The position numbers and the translations under genes are program-made. A DNA stretch of 37,735 nt, taken from positions 1 to 37,735 of the forward strand of contig CALKXO010000446.1 of assembly GCA_938003615.1 (NCBI GenBank), in the 5' to 3' direction. Below, piece by piece: positions 34,500-37,735 of the stretch. Position 1 is the stretch's first letter, and the number at the start of each line of letters is the position of its first letter. The DNA comes from an uncultured Pirellulaceae bacterium (GTDB lineage: Bacteria; Planctomycetota; Planctomycetia; Pirellulales; Pirellulaceae). The notes below the pieces were generated by a model. That model saw nothing but the letters and a program-made list of their open reading frames with translations. It was not told the origin of the DNA and made no database searches.

Positions 34500-36818
34500 A
34501 TGCCACCGACCTGCCCAAACTTCTTCTTTCCGCAGCGGGGCTGGTCGCCGTTGAACTCGTCCTGCGGCTGCCGGTTTGTAAGCTTGCCGTTAGTGGTCGT
34601 GATGTGGACCGCCTTCAGTTTTGCCGCCTCCAGTTTTGCCCTCGCCTTGGCGCCCGCACAGACGGCAGGCAATAAAACGGACGCTGACCAATCTAACCTC
34701 ACCATCGGTTTCTCTGGCACCGCAAAACTTGGCCATTGGAGCCCCGTGACGGTGACGGCTCCAGCTGATACCCACGCAGCCCGGTTGGAGTTGTCGGTAA
34801 TCGACGGTGACGAATCGCCGGTGGTCTATTCGGGGCCGGCAGTCCAGACGACAACGGATGCCGGGACGACCTATCAAGGGCTCTGCCGATTCGGAAGACG
34901 CTACGGCAACCTGACCGCAACACTTGTCGGCGATGACGGCGAGGCGGTTTTCAGCGCATCTGTTGATCTCGCAAGCTCTGGTGCGAATCTCGCTTCGTCG
35001 ACTGACCACTTAACCTTATTGCTTAGCGGCAGCCAAACGCTGGAGAACAAACTCAAAACGACGCTGGGAATCGTCGCTGGAGAAAGCGCACTAGATTTAG
35101 TACGGCTCGCCGATTTTAGTGCGCTTCCACAAACCGAGTTAGGCTGGCAGTCAATCAATCGTCTGATCATTTCTTCCTCGTCGGCAGCCAAGCTTTCGTC
35201 GCTTTCGGCAGCTCATTGGGAGGCAATCAAAAAATGGGTTGGTGGCGGTGGAAGTCTTGTGCTCGTTGCGAACCCCGAAAATTTGACTTTGCTTAATGAT
35301 ACGCCATTGGCGGGGCTGTTCGCGCCTGCGGAGGCAACATCGAAAATGCTCAACTCTAGTCGCGAACTTGAGCGTTTCGTTGGCAACAGTCGCCGCCGGT
35401 TGATCAACCGAAGCGATCCTGGCATTGCGTTCGCCCATGTGCCGCCAGTTGCTGCTGATACATTTGTCCTGTTGGCGGCGGAGGATGGTGCGCCGCTGAT
35501 AACGCAGGCCGCCGAAGGTTTTGGGCAGGTGAAGCTAGTTGCGTTTGACTTGGAATTGGAGCGTCTGAAGGCTTGGCCAAGCTATGGAACATTGCTGGAA
35601 AAGATCTTTGCCAGCGGCGATGAGGATGGTGTCAGTGGCCGCTCCAAACAAAGTAACGATAGCCAGAAAGCCGGTTCGGCTGTGACCCATTATGGCTACG
35701 AAGACATGACGGGACAGCTTCGGGTGCCGCTGGATGATTTCTCGACGGTCCGTTTCTTGGACTTTACGTTGATCGCGATTTTGATTGCGCTGTATATCGT
35801 TTGCATCAGTGTTGGCGACTACTTTCTGCTGAACCGTTTGGTCAAAAAAATGGAGCTGACGTGGATCACGTTCCCGTTGATCGCGCTGCTGTTTTGCGGA
35901 ATTGCTTGGGGAATTGCCGCGGCGACTCGGCCGGCGCGATTGCAGATTAATCAGATGGAAATCATCGACATCGACGCGAACGAAAATTACTCGCGCGGTA
36001 CTGCATGGGTAAATATTTACAGTCCTATCGGGCAAAAAATCGACGTTTCAGTTTCTCCAACGACCGCACTTGGTTTGGATGTGACTAGCAGTTCGGTCAC
36101 TTGGCAGGGCTTACCGGGGGACGGTTTAGGCGGATTAGAAACAGAAACCACAACGGGATTCAAACGCACGGGTTATCAACAAGTTTCCGGTGAGGCTGGA
36201 TCGGACGAAGCCGGGGCAGGCTACCAGATTCGGCAAATGCCTTTGCAGGTTTCCTCGACGCGCTCCTTGGTGTCGCAATTTAAAATCCAAAATCCCCCCA
36301 TCATTAGCAGTCAATTAAAAGTGCAGCGCGATCGTCTTAGTGGGACATTGAAGAATCCGTTGGATATCGCACTGTTTAATGGCAAGGTGTTTTTTGGTAA
36401 CTACGTTTACCTGTTGAAGAAGCCGCTCCAGCCAGGGGATGTGGTTTATCTGGATACAGATGCCGACGAAAAAACGATCCGCACGGTTCTTAATCGCAGA
36501 TCTTCCAAAGGAACTTCCGATCGGGAGCTTGGTAAAACCCAAAGCCTGCCGTGGGATCCACGTGACAAAAGCCTGACGCGCATCGCCGACGTGATGATGT
36601 TCTACCAAGCGGCCGGTGGCGAAGATTATACGGGGCTGACACATGGCTACTTTCCGCAAATCGACCACTCGCATTTGCTCAAGCTCCAACGCGCGGTTCT
36701 GGTTGGCCAAGTTCAATCCGCCAGCAGCCTGCTGATCAACGGCCAAGATGCCAATGACCTTTACGATTCCAGCGTGACGATGGTGCGCGTCGTTTTGCCT
36801 GTGGAAAATCAAAAATGA
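34500..36818 (+). CDS. Membrane-anchored hypothetical protein paired with an ABC transporter ATPase
   Basis: Signal-like N-terminus from Met 34500, central glutamine-amidotransferase/VWA-like extracellular region, two TM segments (LIAILIALYIVCISVGDYFLL; FPLIALLFCGIAWGIAAA), and an ATGA overlap with the ABC gene. Confidence 0.7.
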   Translation: MPPTCPNFFFPQRGWSPLNSSCGCRFVSLPLVVVMWTAFSFAASSFALALAPAQTAGNKTDADQSNLTIGFSGTAKLGHWSPVTVTAPADTHAARLELSVIDGDESPVVYSGPAVQTTTDAGTTYQGLCRFGRRYGNLTATLVGDDGEAVFSASVDLASSGANLASSTDHLTLLLSGSQTLENKLKTTLGIVAGESALDLVRLADFSALPQTELGWQSINRLIISSSSAAKLSSLSAAHWEAIKKWVGGGGSLVLVANPENLTLLNDTPLAGLFAPAEATSKMLNSSRELERFVGNSRRRLINRSDPGIAFAHVPPVAADTFVLLAAEDGAPLITQAAEGFGQVKLVAFDLELERLKAWPSYGTLLEKIFASGDEDGVSGRSKQSNDSQKAGSAVTHYGYEDMTGQLRVPLDDFSTVRFLDFTLIAILIALYIVCISVGDYFLLNRLVKKMELTWITFPLIALLFCGIAWGIAAATRPARLQINQMEIIDIDANENYSRGTAWVNIYSPIGQKIDVSVSPTTALGLDVTSSSVTWQGLPGDGLGGLETETTTGFKRTGYQQVSGEAGSDEAGAGYQIRQMPLQVSSTRSLVSQFKIQNPPIISSQLKVQRDRLSGTLKNPLDIALFNGKVFFGNYVYLLKKPLQPGDVVYLDTDADEKTIRTVLNRRSSKGTSDRELGKTQSLPWDPRDKSLTRIADVMMFYQAAGGEDYTGLTHGYFPQIDHSHLLKLQRAVLVGQVQSASSLLINGQDANDLYDSSVTMVRVVLPVENQK

Positions 36819-37735
36819 TCAAAACTGAAAATCTGACCAAGAAGTACGGCGACATGTTCGCCATCAAGGGCATCGAACTGGACCTGCAACAGGGCGATCT
36901 GTTCGGTTTTATTGGGCCCAACGGTGCTGGCAAAACGACCACGATGCGAATCATCGCAACGCTGGCCGAGCCTTCGTGGGGAGAGGCGTATGTCTGCAAC
37001 CATTCGATCTACAGAGAGCCCAAGGAGATCCGGAAACTGGTCGGCTATATGCCAGACTTTTTCGGTGTCTATGACGACATGAAGGTGATCGAATACCTTG
37101 AGTTTTTCGCTGCCGCCTACCGCATTACGGGGGCTGCCCGGCGGAAGCGCTGTGATGAAATGCTGGAGATTGTCGACCTTGATTTTAAGCGCGACGCTTT
37201 CGCTAACACACTCTCGCGTGGACAGACGCAACGTCTGGGGCTGGCACGCGTGTTGCTGCACGATCCTCAGGTGCTCTTGTTGGATGAACCGCTCAGCGGG
37301 CTGGATCCGCGTGCTCGGATCGAGATGCGGAACTTGCTGCGAAAATTGGGCCAGACGGGTAAGACAATCATCGTCTCCAGCCACATTCTTCCCGAGCTGG
37401 CGGATATCTGCAATAAGATTGGGATCATCGACCGGGGCGTCATGAGCGTTTCGGCCGAGGTGTCTGAAGTGATGAAACAGGTGCGCGACCGAACCATCTT
37501 ACACATCGGTGTTGCAGAAAAAGAAGATGAAGCAACGAGAGTGTTGGGGGATCATCCGCTGGTGGACTCGGTTACTCAAGGGGATGGTTTTCTGGTGGTG
37601 ACGTTGATCGACAACACGTCAGATTATTCAGGTATCCCGACGACGTTGGTGCAGGAAGGCTTTCGTCTCTCCCTCTTCCAAGAAGAAGAGATCAACCTCG
37701 AATCAGCATTCATGGCGCTGACCAAAGGAACTGGG
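36815..37735 (+). CDS. ABC transporter ATP-binding protein, C-terminus cut by the window edge
   Basis: My translation from ATG 36815 is open to the end: MIKTENLTKKYGDMFAIKGIELDLQQGDLFGFIGPNGAGKTTTMRIIATL...NTLSRGQTQRLGLARVLLHDPQVLLLDEPLSGLDPRARIEM...IIVSSHILPELADICNKIGIID. Confidence 0.93.
   Translation, partial: MIKTENLTKKYGDMFAIKGIELDLQQGDLFGFIGPNGAGKTTTMRIIATLAEPSWGEAYVCNHSIYREPKEIRKLVGYMPDFFGVYDDMKVIEYLEFFAAAYRITGAARRKRCDEMLEIVDLDFKRDAFANTLSRGQTQRLGLARVLLHDPQVLLLDEPLSGLDPRARIEMRNLLRKLGQTGKTIIVSSHILPELADICNKIGIIDRGVMSVSAEVSEVMKQVRDRTILHIGVAEKEDEATRVLGDHPLVDSVTQGDGFLVVTLIDNTSDYSGIPTTLVQEGFRLSLFQEEEINLESAFMALTKGTG

Overview
The window is 37.7 kb of chromosome-type bacterial DNA. Gene content (DUF1559 pseudopilin-like protein, WD40 Ser/Thr kinase, HTH-extended sigma-70 factor, short lipoproteins) points to a planctomycete, probably Pirellulaceae. 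I support about 27 protein genes. They include a sigma-70 factor with an N-terminal multi-HTH extension, two tandem purine nucleoside phosphorylases, a kinase/WD40 protein, a 2OG-Fe(II) oxygenase divergent from a sulfotransferase, ftsY-nusB-ribH, rho-coaE, a compact exopolysaccharide block (O-antigen ligase, BY-kinase-like ATPase, GumC/Wzz, flippase, GT4), a SenB-like glycosyltransferase, tatC with a large insertion, a mannose-6-phosphate isomerase, an aminotransferase, purF, a pseudouridine synthase with histone-like basic tails, and a membrane protein/ABC ATPase pair cut by the right edge. I saw no rRNA, tRNA, CRISPR array, phage or transposase. The best leads are: (1) tandem PNP paralogs that differ at the position that sets purine-base specificity (Asp versus Asn); (2) a 12-bp inverted repeat covering the ribosome-binding region of the first PNP gene; (3) a SenB-family (selenosugar synthase) homolog with no SenA or SenC partner in the window; (4) a BY-kinase-like protein that lacks the Walker A lysine; (5) several short perfect tandem duplications and palindromic repeats confined almost entirely to intergenic DNA.
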